Shown here: piece by piece, positions 44,298-56,818 of the stretch
Layout of the letters: each line of letters opens with the position of its first letter
Position numbering within the stretch: position 1 is the stretch's first letter
Assembly (NCBI RefSeq): GCF_028554725.1
Contig: NC_071668.1
Span: forward strand, 52,867,732-52,931,731
Direction: 5' to 3'
Source of the DNA: Zeugodacus cucurbitae
Taxonomy: Eukaryota > Arthropoda > Insecta > Diptera > Tephritidae
DNA length: 64,000 nt
The notes under the pieces: model-generated
The model's database searches: none
What the model was told of the DNA's origin: nothing
What the model saw: only the letters and a program-made list of their open reading frames with translations
Position numbers and translations under genes: made by a program

Positions 44298-47000
44298 ACA
44301 TATTAAAGATGAACCATGTCTTTAAGAGACTTTGACACTTTCTGTTATAGATAGGAAAGTGGAAATTTTTTTAAACTTTATTCATTTCTCAAGTCAATAA
44401 ATATTCAAAACTTAATCTAGCATTAACCTCTACTGCAATAAGCGGGTAGCAAAGCAAACTTTAAAGCAATGTAATAACCAACCGATATTTCCAATGGGTA
44501 TAAAATGCTGCCACCTGAAGTTAAACTTCTTCCACTTGGTAATTTGCGTTATCATGCTTAAGGAACAACTATTTTCGAATAATCGCTGAAAATTTCAAAA
44601 TCAAGTCGAATGTAGGAGCAGACAAAAAGGCAAACGCCAAAGTTGGAATAGCTGCTTAAATGCGTTCTTAATGCTTATCTTAATGACATGTCTACGTCGA
44701 AGTGTTTACTTAGCCACGAATGCCAAACTGCTGCTGCCAAACTGCCAATACTGTCGAACTGCCTGGACGACTGACTACTACATAGCGCGCTGTCGAAAGT
44801 TCCACTTACAGCAATTGCAAACCGGCACGAGGGGCTGTGACTCAACGAAGGCTCTTACTCACAGTTGTTGTTGTTATTATCAGTTTGCTGCGCCACTTTT
44901 GGTTTCGGTGGCTAGAAAACAGAAATTCAACATTTTCAGGAGGCAAGGGTGGTATGCTGAGAATATGTGACTGCCTTGGGAAGGTTACTGCGGCTTCGGA
45001 AAAGGGTTGAAACGAATAGTGGAAAATGGCAATAGTGCAGAGTGGAGTGAGGCTTCTTCGCAATGATGGCCAAAATAAACTTTGTTGACGTAGCCAACGC
45101 GCGTACAAAAACGCTGCCAAATTGAAGAAAAGCAGCCAAGACAGAAAACATCCATACGACGGCCAAAAACAAAAAAATAAAATAAAGAAGAAGAAAAAAA
45201 AAACAAGTGAGCCGAAAACTTAGAATTGAAAAGTCGGCAAACGTTGTGAAGTTCAAACTGAAAAAGTTTGCATGCCGAAAAGCGGCTACCAATAATTTAC
45301 CAATATGGATGCGGAAAAACGGTGCGCGCTGCAATCGGTCGACGTCATTGCCAACGGCGTCGTCGCTCAACCAAATAGCACAAAAAACGCCGGCTCGCGT
45401 ATTTCAGCCGGTAATGGCGCTAATGTGTTTCCACGTTTCAGTTATTGTTTTTGTTTTTGTAACTCAAAGCGGTCGTCACAAGGAACTCGACGCTGCGCTG
45501 CCGCTCTGCAAGTCTTTCGTCGGTCTTTTAGGTTCTTTCAACTTTTTCACACAAGACATTAGCAACATGTGTTGCTTCCACAAAAGTTTTTGTGCTTATG
45601 TTGCCTTTTATGCTTTTTATTTTATTGCTGCCAAAGGGTTCTGCGCATGAAATAAAATAAAATGTCAGTTTGTATGTCTGTATGTCTGTATGTATGTTTG
45701 CTTGTTGGTTTGTTGCTTTGGCCAGACTGCCGCGAGCGTTCGTTTGGAAATTTTCAATATACCAAAAAGCAAGTATCCGAAAAAAGGTGTACGACGAAGC
45801 ACACCAGCAATTCATATACATAATGCATGCACACAACCATAAAATGCAAAAATGTGCAGGTGCTTGTGCATATAAATCTTGAAATGGCGCATTTTAGCTC
45901 TTTACGACATTTGCTTCGTGTCTGATTCCTTTCCTTCTTGGCTTTCGGCTGATTTACGTAAACAGCTTTGCCACGCTTATGCAAATTGACAGGTGGACCC
46001 ATTGGTTTGTTCACCTGTGGGTAGTATACTATATGTTAGGTGATATTAAAACTCACCATTTAAGGTTAGGACCACCTTAGTTGGTAGACGGGACGACCAT
46101 AGAGATAGAGAATCTGAAATAGAGCAAAACATGTCGAAGGTGAGATGGACCAGTCTTATATTGATCCAAGAAGTATACCGGAGAGATCGCGAGGATCTTT
46201 ACGTGAAATATTTCTGTGCGTTTACCAAACTTATAAAACTCGATATTCTGCTAGTCATAGCCGATAGAATTCAGTTCCTAGAATAGGAAAAAAGACTCCG
46301 CAAGCCAAATCTAGAGTAATTGGGCAAACCAAAAACAATTCATGTAATTTTGTCTTAATGGTTTATGATACGGTAATTGGCTTGGTAAAATAACACATTT
46401 TTCTTCATAAAATTTCAACCATTTCGTCCTTCAAAAGTTTCAATGAATTCATATAATATTCAGTTTTATTCGTATTACTTATTCGAATTTTTCATCTGCC
46501 TGTTACGACTTTACAATCTTTAGATTCGGTTCATCCATTACGGTATACTCAGTTGACTTCAAGTGCAATAATAGCACCATTATCATAAATTCCGAGATAC
46601 TATATTTGAAGCGATCCAAAAGGCACACAGAATTATCACTTGTTTGCTTTATTCTAAGTTTTCCGTTGCTTTTACTTACTAGTGTGTATATCTCGATATG
46701 TTGAAAACTACTTAGGATGACTTCACTTACTAAAGAAAAACCGGAAGCATTAAAATTTATAGAAAAGTCTACAATTCTCTTGAGGAAATGTAGTTGAGTT
46801 CACTATAAATCTCCCTGACTTTCTTTATACTGAAATCGTTAACTTTAATATAGAAATAACCATTAGATTTAAGTTAGACTTTCTTGAAAGAAATTTGTTT
46901 ACCTTTTGATAATTCTCTCGAGGACATGCAGTCATGTTCAGACCTTCATAAGACAGTTTGACTGCTGTTTTTTTAACTCTTCTTTCAGGTAGTGTTTTTA
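44298..47000. other. Mostly unique DNA with one exon-like segment
   Basis: Higher GC and more CAG/CTG-rich between 44690 and 45720 than in neighbouring spacers. A candidate first coding exon is listed at 45305-45410. The rest, including 46040-47000, has nothing recognised. Confidence 0.45.
45305..45410 (+). CDS. Candidate first coding exon of an unidentified gene
   Basis: ATG in the context CCAATATGG opens MDAEKRCALQSVDVIANGVV and continues with AQPNSTKNAGSRISA, after which CAGCCG|GTAATG is a plausible splice donor. About 60% of the 35 third positions are G or C, which stands out against the AT-rich surroundings and looks like codon selection. Upstream is a CAA/GAAA-rich leader. I do not recognise the peptide, and no downstream exon was identified. 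The frame stays open to 45562 but loses this composition past the donor. Confidence 0.3.
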
Positions 47001-47745
47001 TACTCTCGCTACAAAATTTGTTAGCAACAAAGTTGCTAAGAGAGTATAATAGTTTTGTTCACATAACGGTTGTTTGTAAGACCCAAAACTAAACGAGTTA
47101 GATATAGGGATGTATATATCAAAGTGGTCAGAGTTCAAATTTGGATGACTGTCTGTCCGTCCGCCCGTCTGTCCATCTGTGCAAGCTATAACTTGAGTAA
47201 AAATTAAGATATCTTGGTACACGTGTTTCTTGGCATCATAGGAAGGTTGCTTACGAACCACTGCCGCACTCACAAAATAGCGAAAACCGAAAACACATAA
47301 AGTGACATAACTAAGCCATAAATAAAGCTATGCAAGTAAAAGGACCGCACTATAAAGGGGCAAATTTGGATGTAATTTTTTTGGAGAAGTGGGCGTAAGG
47401 GCCAGCCCCTATGTTATAACCACGCCCTCCTTCCATACAAAGGTTCTGTTGAAAACTACTAAAAATGTAAGGGAAAACACTAGATACCTTAAATTTCATT
47501 ATAAAGGAAGGTACGGAAGAACTGCACTCAAACTGGTATACAAAATTTTAAATGGGTGTGGCTCCGCCCACTTATGAGTCAAAAATCATATCTCCGAAAC
47601 TACTCGACCAATATCAATGAAATTTGGATTGTCATATTTTCCCTGCAGTGCAATGATATGTTGTGAAAATAGGCCAAATCGGTTCACACGCCTACTTTCC
47701 ATATATCAGAACTTTGAAGTCGATCTGAATCATTTACTTTACAAT
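47001..47745 (+). repeat. Family A copy A10, 5' part
   Basis: TATACTCTCGCTACAAAATTTG, then AGCAACAAAGTTGCTAAGAGAGTATA (the 5' hairpin), GTTTTGTTCACATAACGGTTG, the tetramer run near 47155 and later blocks to TTTACTTTACAAT. It is broken at about 47745 by a PIF/Harbinger element and continues at 49936. Confidence 0.85.
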
Positions 47746-47929
47746 CAGGCATGTTCTGGAAATCACTCGATTGAAATTCGGCACCGAAATTGCAAATCGC
47801 GTGAATTTGGTAAGAGTGTTCCACAATTCGCGCGAATTGGCTTACATTCGAAATCAACTACGAAACAGCTGATTGAGTATTGACAAATAAAATTTGTTAC
47901 AAAGAATTTTACAAAATGAGCTTATTTAT

Positions 47930-48975
47930 CATTGCTGCATATTTATTGACAAAAAATGAATGGGAAAAAATGAGCAAGTAAGGCGGCGAATTTTAAGGGA
48001 TCTTTCGAATCCAGATTCCATGTAAGTAAAGAATCGTTTCTTGAAATTGTTCGTGATGTCCAACCATTCATAAATCCGTCATCTATTACGGTTGAAATAA
48101 AGCTTGCTACTACTTTGAGGTACCTTGCAGAGGTGGATTTCAGCGCTCGGTAGGAAAAGACACCGACATATCCTTTGCAAGAAGTACTGTATGCAAAGAT
48201 TCTTCAATGCTAAATGCTTTAGAAAAAGCACTGTGTCCAAAATTGATTAAACTACAAATGAGCGAAGAAGAAATTAAAATGTCGAAAGCACATTTTTTCA
48301 ACAATTTTAGTGTTCCCGGAATAATCGGTTGTGTGGACGGGACACACATAAAAATTACGAAGCCCCACCAATATGAGCATCTGTTTTTTAACAGAAAGGG
48401 TTACTTCAGCGTTAATACGATGATTGCGAGTTACAAATATGAAATTTGTTGGTGATATTAATTCACTTCTTTTACAGATTTGCGATTACAGAATGCGTAT
48501 AACGGCTGTGGATGCATGCCACCCTGGCTCCAGTCATGACGCCTTTATATTTTCTTTAAATGCTGCCCAAACAATATCTTTCATCCAGGCTACTAGGAGA
48601 TTCAGGATATGGCTTGGAACCATATTTACTTACCCCTTATCGTGATGCAAACGCTGGGTCACCACAGCGCACACCAAATTCAATTTACAACACTCCAAGG
48701 CAAGAAATATCGTTGAGAGAGTAATCGAAGTCCTCAAGAGCTGCTTTAAATGTCTTCAAACAACTATGCCATACGTCCCAGAGAAAGTTGTAAAAATTAT
48801 AAATGTATGTAGTGCTATGCACAAAATTTGTCGCCATTATAACCTGGATGCCTTTGCTTTAGATGTAGTGGACGATTTTCTGGACAAAGAAGTTGCTGAT
48901 TATAGCAGCCACCTACAAACTGCCGCTGCATCCATTCGAGATGAAATCGCAAATAACTTAACGCGTATAGTGTAA
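47930..48975 (+). pseudogene. Harbinger transposase (HARBI1-like) pseudogene
   Basis: An N-terminal part in broken frames (SKESFLEIVRDVQPFINPSS, LATTLRYLAEVDF) is followed by FFNNFSVPGIIGCVDGTHIK with the first catalytic Asp. Then come EHLFFNRKGYFSVNTMI, a short break, and RITAVDACHPGSSHDAFIF with the second Asp. Later in another frame comes HSKARNIVERVIEVLKSCFK, with the expected catalytic Glu. The C-terminal part CLQTTMPYVPEKVVKIINVC ends at a TAA near 48975. The DDE triad is recognisable, but at least three frameshifts and stops break it. Confidence 0.85.
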
Positions 48976-49164
48976 TTTTCATATTTTTTTATTCAATAAA
49001 AACATCACATTTACGTTAAACTTTTTGACTATGAGATCATTTAATAATATTATTATTTAGTAAAATTACTCGATATTTTTAGTATTTGGTTTGAAATAAA
49101 TATCCCTTTGGACTCGAATTTCTTCGATTTCTAACGTCTTCTGCTTAATTACATTTTTAGCAAT

Positions 49165-49880
49165 CTAGTTTTCCTGCTTGGCCAGATAATACTTGCGACG
49201 ATCTTCGTTTTGTTCGGCAATGAGCTCGGTTTGTTGCGCCACTAATTTGGTCAACTTTTCCATATTTGCAAAAAGAAGCTGCAAGGTTTCAGAAATTTTT
49301 TCAACTGCACCTGCTTCTGTTGCCATGTGCTTTTTGAGGTAATCTTGCACAGTGTCTTCATGCCGTCGTTTTCGTGGTGTGGACTTTGATCCGCCGCTGG
49401 CAATTTCATCAATACTTAAAGGCATGGCATCCAAAGAATCGTTTTCGACATCAACAGAATTAACGTTAACTCAAAATGAAGCGCTATTTGCGATGCTTCC
49501 ACGGCCGTATATATTCCACAAATTTGAGCTACTTCTTCCTCACTGGGGGTCAGGGAAAATTTGTTGAATTGCCCTCCTCCAGTAGCTCTGCTTTCGCTCT
49601 TGTTGTGTCCGATTTTCTTCCGTATGCAGCCTTTCCAATCGGACCATACCTATTAAAAAAAATTGAATGCAGTTCACATATACTATCCCGTGATATTTTT
49701 CTCACTTTTTTCCAGCCGTTAACATCTTTTTGCGGTGGACCTTCGCTATTTCGCATTTTAGCAAGGTCTGCCCACAAAGCCTCCGCAGCGACACGATCCC
49801 CTTTAACGAAATTTTTCGCCAAGTCTGGATTTTTGCCCATAAAATTTAAAAATATGTTTTCTTGACTTTGGCTTTTATGT
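49165..49880 (-). pseudogene. Myb/SANT-like DNA-binding protein of the Harbinger element, disrupted
   Basis: Minus strand, opposite to the transposase. The N-terminal part reads NIFLNFMGKNPDLAKNFVKG, then RVAAEALWADLAKMRNSEGP and PQKDVNGWKKV, the tryptophan-spaced helices of the Myb/SANT-like domain found in the partner protein of PIF/Harbinger transposons. A frame break follows. The C-terminal part (49434-49165) has a basic KSTPRKRRHEDTV segment and a helical QLLFANMEKLTKLVAQQTEL stretch that looks like a coiled coil. It normally helps the transposase enter the nucleus and bind the element ends; here it is broken. Confidence 0.7.
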
Positions 49881-49935
49881 TTTCCCCTAAAATAAGAAAA
49901 GGAAAGAATTAATTTTTGTGAAGAAATCCAAATAA

Positions 49936-50225
49936 CTAGAAGATATCGGAAGAAAACTTTGCACAAATACTGCATTTATTGAGTGGTATCGCCTATATCT
50001 ATATTTCTTTTAATAATATCTCTGCCTAAAAAGCGTGAAATTAGGTCACAACTTCACCTAACTACTCCCATTTTACCCAATATTAGGGTTTCCAATTTTC
50101 AATGAACTTTACCATATATATGCCGAATATGTGAGTCAAATTGTGTTATATAATAAAATTTAATAACTAGATTTCGAGAGTATAAAATATTCGGTTACAC
50201 CCGAACTTAGCGCATCCTTACATGT
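49936..50225 (+). repeat. Family A copy A10, 3' part
   Basis: Resumes at AAGATATCGG and ends TTCGAGAGTATAAAATATTCGG, TTACACCCGAACTTAG, CGCATCCTTACATG. The last block is slightly altered from the usual CCCTTCCTTACTTG. Confidence 0.8.
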
Positions 50226-53200
50226 TTGTAATCAAATCGTTAGATCCTCTCGATACAAAGTTTTTACCTGCGGCGCCGTAAACTTAATTAAGATCTACAA
50301 TTTTATTATTTATTTTTACATAACATAGTTCAATGTATGCAGAACCTTCATTAATTAATAACTTACCCGGGTACCAAAACACTTGACTGCTTTGAGATAT
50401 TTTTTTCTTTTGAGATATAAGAATATTTTTGATCTTCTTCGCTTTTTAACAAACTAATTGATATACAGCGTATGCGGATGTGTAACTTACATACACATGC
50501 ATGTGTGTATATTTGTAAATATTTTGCGCCACGCTGTTGATGATATTTGCATTGTTTATACTGCTATCTCAACACTTACACTTGTACATACTTATTTACA
50601 CACACTTAAAATGTATCGTCTGTGAGGAAAAGGCATGAAGGCGGAACGACTTACACTTCAATACGTATGAAGGCGCCTTGTCTGTATGAAAAAAAAACAA
50701 CCGAAAGAAATAAGAAAGTTCAGAAGACAGCTTCTTACTTGTCACATACACAAAGGAACACTCGAAGCACAAGGCAAGCAACGAAACGCAACACTTCAAT
50801 GCTGTGTGCCCTTAGAAAGAAGCTGGCGTAGCCCTCATCAACCGACAAAGCGTCAGTCATGAACTTTGCGTGCGTTGCTGAAGTCAAAGTGTACACGCAC
50901 ACACACTCTTCCATTTACATATACTTACATAATAGTATAGAAGCATTAATAATATGCAAGTGTATGCCATGCCTTACTGCTGTTGAGTCTGTTTTTCATT
51001 AACTTAAAGAAGTAAAATATTTTTAATTTATTAAAATTAAGTATACGCCATGTCATAGCCAACGAGCGAACAGGCGTTGTCTCATTTGAATATACATACA
51101 TATATGAATACATGTGTATGTGTGTGTGCAAAACTAAGTGTTTACATGCACTGATATGTAAACATCTACGCATATAAACACTCGCGCACACAAAATGAGC
51201 GCAGCATCCATTTGTTGTTGTTGTTCTTGGTAATTGCGTATGTGTGCGCAGCTGCTGAGCTTTAATGCCGTTTTTTTGCATATGTCAGCGTGTTTAAAAC
51301 GTCAGAGATTTCAAGAGATTTTTAAGCGTAGAAACATAAACAAAACAACAAAGCGACAAGGCATTAACTGCTGCAAGGAACTGATATACGAGAATGCGGG
51401 TAAGTAAGCGCGTGTTATAGTCGTGTATTAATTTTGTTCATACCGCCATGTGAGCGTATTCTTTTGCTTATTGAAGTTAAGTGCTGCAGAAAGTTGAAAG
51501 TAGAAAGATGTTGGGAAAAACTCAAAAGCAAGTGCTATAGATTTCTGCTTTTCGAAAATTGGTAAGATCCAAAGCAAAGCGCAAATTTTAACACGTATTT
51601 GGAAGATGGTTCTTTGAAGGCTTAATTTGTATAGTAAAATCTTCAAACCCTTATTCATTTTCGATTTTTTTTTTGATTATCGGATCACTGGGATTTAGAA
51701 TCTTCCATAAATGCTCTGATGAATCAACGACTTAGTCCGCAAGCAGTGAGGCATATAATTTCCTAAAAGGATAATTGTCAAAACAGTAAACAATTGTAAA
51801 AGGATAATTGCAATCATATCTTGAATGAAGTGGGGCTAATACTTTGGGATGTAGATCAATTCAATGTTGACCGACTAGCTACAATGGACCATCTGGAAAC
51901 CTCTATTTGATCGTACAAGTGATGTAAAACTGAGCCCCCAGTGAGGCTTGATTGAAAGTCGTCGCAGCAGTTGTACATATGCTCGAAATTTTTAAGGTTT
52001 TTTATTTCTACATATTGAAAAATAATTTGTTTATATGTTTACTCATTGGATCACCAATTTCATATAAGAATGACAACAGTGTACAGGTCCGTAACTGCAT
52101 ATAAGTATACGCCGTTTCCCTCTACTTCAGTGCGAACAAAATCGATTGATCCCTAGTGTGGGGAGACATCTCTAGACCATACTAGGCTAAATTATTTTGT
52201 AGGAACAATACTAGCACGGCGTGACTGAATGGAACATAGCGTTTTCTTTACTAACCAGCTTTATTGTCCAAATGATGCAAATCATCACAAATTCAGACTG
52301 ACAATGGATACATCCTTGCACGGCAGAAGAAAGTTAATATTCAGTGGGAAATCTCTACAAAAAGAGTCCATCCCAAAAGCTTCCTGTGATATAACATCCT
52401 ACTTGGCGTACGTCCCTATATCCATATCATGAAATTAAAATTTTGTATATAAATAAATTTATTCGAATAATTCAAATTGAGTACACTTAAGGAGTCCGAA
52501 ACAGTTAACAAAAATGAATGTTAACTTTTGAATTCTATTTATACTTTAATGTCAAAAATGCATATGAAAAGTAAATATTCTAAAAATTATATGTCAAATA
52601 ACGGCTGATACGAGAATAGCAACTATGGATGTGCTTTCCAAATGTTCAAGAAAGCATTGCAATCAACATGCCGAAGAGGCAAAACGAAGGAGCTCCCAAC
52701 GCTAATTTGCCCGGAGAGAGTAACGCTGACATAACCGCATGCTTGTGCATAGCTGCTCCACTTTATATTACATGTTTTTGTAGAATGTTGTTATTATTAT
52801 TGTTACGTAAGTATATACCTACAGCAGCATTGGTACAGGCAACAGCAACGGCTGACAGCATTCCAATCACTGCTAACACCGAAACTGGCAGCCGGAGATG
52901 CCTCGAGCGCCGCTTAGTTTGCCATCAAAAGCGCATACCAAAGAAAGCTGAGAGCACGGCTTAAGCGCGCGCGCGCGAAAGACATAGTATACCTAGCAGG
53001 TAGTAGAAAGAAATTTATGCACAAAACGTGTGGCGCGTCATTAAGCATTGAAAGGAGCCCATAGGAGTATACCCCCTACCAACTCAGCCGGTTTGAGTTG
53101 AGTACAACGGGCGCTAATGGACGGCGCGGAAAGACGTCGTATGGGATTCAGCTTGCTGACAGCGATCGAGAAATGTTGCAGACGCGCAGCATCGCAAGCA

Positions 53201-54200
53201 AACACGTTTATATATGTACATATGTATATGTATGAGTCTTGTCTGTGTGCACGATATACGAAAATATATATTTATTATTTTTTGCAGCCAATGTATTCTA
53301 CTTTAGTCACAAGTAACATCATTTGTTAAGTTCTTTGCGGAAGTGTATAATGTAAACAAATATGATTACTCGCCGTGTTGTTGCCCGCTTCCTCGCCACG
53401 CCGGCAACTGCCACAGCAGCGCCTGTGGGTGTGTGTGTGTGCTATGTTGGCAGTTATAAAAGCCTTCTGGATCAGCTGCCAACTTGCCAAGTTGACGTTT
53501 AGAAATTTACAACAGCAAAAAAGCGAGCCAGAAAGAAGGCAGCAGAAAAAGAAGTTTTACAATTAATCAAAGGATATGCCTCAGCAGCCGCGCTTACATT
53601 TAATGCTGCCACTGTCAGTTGCGCGTCGTAACCGCTGCGAAAGCTAGTTTAGTAAAGAGCTACTGAACACATTAAATATATACTTATGTACTTATGTTTG
53701 TAATGCACTACGCTATTTTAAGTTTCCTCGCTACATCTTTATAAATAATAAATACGAAGAAGCGCATCGTTCACTTCACTCGTGATTTTCTGCGCCTTGT
53801 CTCAACTGCTTCATTCGGATGCAGCAACATAAAACAGTCGTAAATTTAATACTAAACTATACATAATATTATATACATATATATGACGAAATGAAGTAAT
53901 GTCAAACCCCGCAAACACATCACATTTGTTGCAAGAGAAATGATGCAATTTCTTTGCCACTGCCACAGCGTACTTGCAACGTATCCAGATAAATGCATTC
54001 ACATGCTTTAAAGTTAAGATATACGCGGGTGCTCTAATCAAAATGTGAAGGAGAAGAATTCAGATTTATTTCGGTTTTTGAAAAAAAAAACTGAGTTATA
54101 TAAATTGTATTGAAACTGGGAAACATAGTATGTATGTATATAAAGCGATCATCTACATAATGAGAGTTGATCAATCAGCATCCTTTACCGACGCAAAATA
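50226..54200. other. Intergenic or intronic DNA, no gene recognised
   Basis: TGTG/CATA-rich (50470-50560, 51090-51190). (GC)n tract at 52965-52977. Short GC-richer segments near 52650-52960 and 53110-53210 (an ATG frame beginning MDGAERRRMGFSLLTAIEKC) are exon-like at best. A TATA-box candidate is listed at 53455. Confidence 0.45.
53455..53580 (+). promoter_or_regulatory. Candidate TATA promoter and leader
   Basis: TATAAAAG at 53455-53462 is followed by a purine/CAA-rich leader-like stretch (CAACAGCAAAAAAGCGAGCC) typical of fly 5' UTRs. No initiator match at the ideal distance and no clear ATG exon, so this is weak. Confidence 0.25.
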
Positions 54201-54236
54201 CAATAAAATAAAATAAAATAAAATAAAATAAAATAG
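54201..54236. repeat. (AAAAT)n microsatellite
   Basis: About seven tandem AAAAT/ATAAA units directly against the edge of family A copy A11. Confidence 0.9.
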
Positions 54237-54606
54237 TTAGCCCCGCATTGTAGGGCGGGGCAGCGCCCACTTTTCCACAAAAATTTTACTTAATATGCTC
54301 TATCCTAGTATGATCTTCTGTACAAAATTTTGTTTTCCTGACTTTATATGTGACTTAGTTATGGCACTTTATATTTTTTCGGGTTCCGTCATTTTGTGGG
54401 CGTGGCAAAGGCCCGATTTCGTCCATTTACGAAATAAACCTTCATATGTGGCCAAGGAACAGATAGACGACATCTCCTCAAAACTAATCATCACCATGAA
54501 CATTTTGGTATAAATGATTCCATATCTAACTTGTTTAGTTTTAGGACTTACAAACAACCGTTAGGCGAACAAAACTATTATATTTGCAACGTGTTGCGAG
54601 AGTATA
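54237..54606 (-). repeat. Family A copy A11, 5' part, reverse orientation
   Basis: Left edge GTTAGCCCCGCATTGTAGGGCGGGG, then CATTTTGTGGGCGTGGCAAAG, ACAAACAACCGTTAGGCGAAC, and TTGCAACGTGTTGCGAGAGTAT at the right (the 5' palindrome). The 3' half is absent. Confidence 0.8.
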
Positions 54607-54659
54607 AAAAGGCTCAATTCGTTATTTTGTTTTTGATTTAAATAATTTCATATTAAAGA

Positions 54660-55250
54660 CTTAGGTTAGGTTAGGTTAAGTGGCTGTCAAACGACGCACC
54701 TAGGCCTTTGGGTGGTCCATTGTGATACCACTGGGACTGAAATCCCTCACACTATCGAGTCATCATTGAACCACCCTGTGGTCCTGATAAAGTGAAAAAG
54801 TTCACACAATTTGGCAGTAGCAACTTCGCCCACATCCTCGAGAAAACCACGTCCAATAGTTGCGATTCTTTTTCTGTACAGAGCCTTGCATCCACAAAGA
54901 AGGTGTGTAATCGTCTCTTCTTCTTCTTCTTGGCAGCTCCTGTTGTAATCATTGAAAGGTAGCCCCAGTCTGCTGGCGTGTCTCCCAATCAGACCGTGTC
55001 CCGTTAGCACCCCCATAAGGGTTCTTGTTTCATTCCTCTTAAATTTCAATAAGCGACAAGTACGGCTCTTATTTCACTCTGGCAACGTTTGTCTGCTTAC
55101 GGAGCAAGTCGTTACTTGTTTCCATTGTGATTCAGCCGTATCTACTGCATGTTTATCGATTAAGTATTTGCAGATTGCCTCTTTATCGACCTCCAACTGC
55201 AGTGTGGTGCCCATTCTGGCTAGTTCATCTGCCACACAGACTTATTAATG
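54660..55250 (-). mobile_element. LINE 3' fragment: RNase H end and Cys-rich C-terminus
   Basis: Minus strand. From 55250: CVADELARMGTTLQLEVDKE, the end of an RNase H domain, then LLKFKRNETRTLMGVLTGHG, RSCQEEEEETITHLLCGCKA and ATAKLCELFHFIRTTGWF. This is the C-terminus of I/R1/LOA-type insect non-LTR elements that carry RNase H. A stop near 55075 breaks it. The non-coding tail holds GGTTAGGTTAGGTTAAG at 54665-54680. Truncated at its 5' side. Confidence 0.8.
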
Positions 55251-56818
55251 TTAAATCAGCTTAATCAAAAACAGGTTATACCTTAAACTCCAGCTCATGT
55301 CAGTTAAAAGCTTTGCTGTAATATTTTGGTTGTCATGGGCGGTCGCTAGCCTTTAAACTACTTTCATTGCATGCATTGACGGCGCAGTTTTAAATTACAG
55401 CACATTTTAAGTTTGTCAACACAATATCGAATTTCCACAAACTTTTTTCATTCGAAATGAGCCAAGTTCAATGCACGGACTTTACTTAATACCCATACAT
55501 ATTGTTAAGCAATTAAAAAGTTCAATTTCCCATTAAACCTTTAGTAGTTATGAGATACTTTCCAACAATAATAAGAGCAATTGTGCCAGCCTACATAAAA
55601 CAACAACAATTAGCATACAAATAACAGAGAAAGGAATATGAAAAGTAAAACGAAGAAATCCCTCAATAAATACGTTTTTTGTTGCTGAAAAGTTGACTCG
55701 CATTTAAATTACCTCTTTAGAAGAGTCTTGCAAGCAATTAAGAAAAGGAAAAAATGTATCAATAAATACGCAGAAGTCAAAGTCTGCTACTGTGAGTAGA
55801 CGAGTGGCTGGAGAACTGTTGCTGTGTAGGTGTGTGTATGGAAGAAGCAATGCAACAATGGCATTAGTGGTTTCTATTCAAAGTTTACATAAACATTTTT
55901 AAGAGGTATCTTATATTTATTATTTTCTTTGTCAACAGTAAAAGTCAAATGTTGGGAGATGGCATGAATAACAGACAGACAACAAAATTAACAACACTGC
56001 ACACCAGCCAAGTGTAATAACAAAGAGTGGCAAAGTAATAACAAATTATTGAAAATGTTTATATACAATGCTACTATGCTAACGAATTTTCAACTTTACA
56101 TAAGACCGTTTTATGTAATTTCAATGTCATTTAAGTACGTACTGTACTTGTAGGCATATGATGACCGAAGATTACTCTTGGTAAACGTACTTTCTAGAAG
56201 ATATGTGTGGCTCCATCCTGACGGAGGACGTCAATTACTTACTCCCAGCGTATTCGAAAGATGCGGACGTTTTAGTCTTTCCTATAACTGCGCCCGGATT
56301 TAATATCCTTGAATATACTATTCGATGCTAACGAGCTTTCTCTTCGGCGAACATCCATATCATTGTATTGAAATCGAGTCTACGGCATGTTCTGATTGCA
56401 GCGTTGATGTGACAAGAGTTGGTTCTTAAAAAAATAACAAAATATGTATAGAGAGATTACATATGCACATAAGTGGATCGTAATGACTAATTTTAATAAT
56501 TTTAGAATGCCTAGAACATTACGATTATTTCGCTATTTCTTCCGAAAGGTAATCTTTTAACTTCTCGTTTTGTTATATTCAGAACGACTCCCTCTAACGA
56601 GTTATTGTGAAGATTCATTTCATATTGAGGCTATTCAATATAACAAGCTTTTTCGTGTTGTAGTTGTGTTTAAAAATAGCAATATCGTAGCTATGGGAAG
56701 AGAACCTTAAAGGCCAGTTGTAGAGCCAATCCAATAAATCGAGTTTGAGAAGAGTTGCGATGATTGGAAGGAGCGCTTGCATAAGTGAATAAGGTTATTT
56801 TAAAGGCGACTTCATAAC
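55251..56818. other. Intergenic or intronic DNA, no gene recognised
   Basis: AT-rich, no recognised exon, RNA gene or element. Confidence 0.5.

Larger units (their letters stand above)
47746..49935. mobile_element. PIF/Harbinger element remnant with two convergent genes
   Basis: Lies between the two halves of family A copy A10 (TTTACTTTACAAT on the left; AAGATATCGGAAGAAAACTTTGC on the right). Carries a Harbinger-type transposase on the plus strand and a Myb/SANT-like DNA-binding protein on the minus strand, the standard two-gene content of PIF/Harbinger elements. Clean terminal repeats and a 3-bp duplication are not visible; some flanking sequence is probably lost. Confidence 0.82.

Noticed and set aside
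52965..52977. (GC)n tract as a functional Z-DNA element
   Set aside because: Only about 13 bases; no other evidence.
54660..54682. TTAGG-like run (GGTTAGGTTAGGTTAAG) as a telomere repeat
   Set aside because: Only about three units, located in the non-coding tail of a LINE fragment. Flies are not expected to use TTAGG telomeres.
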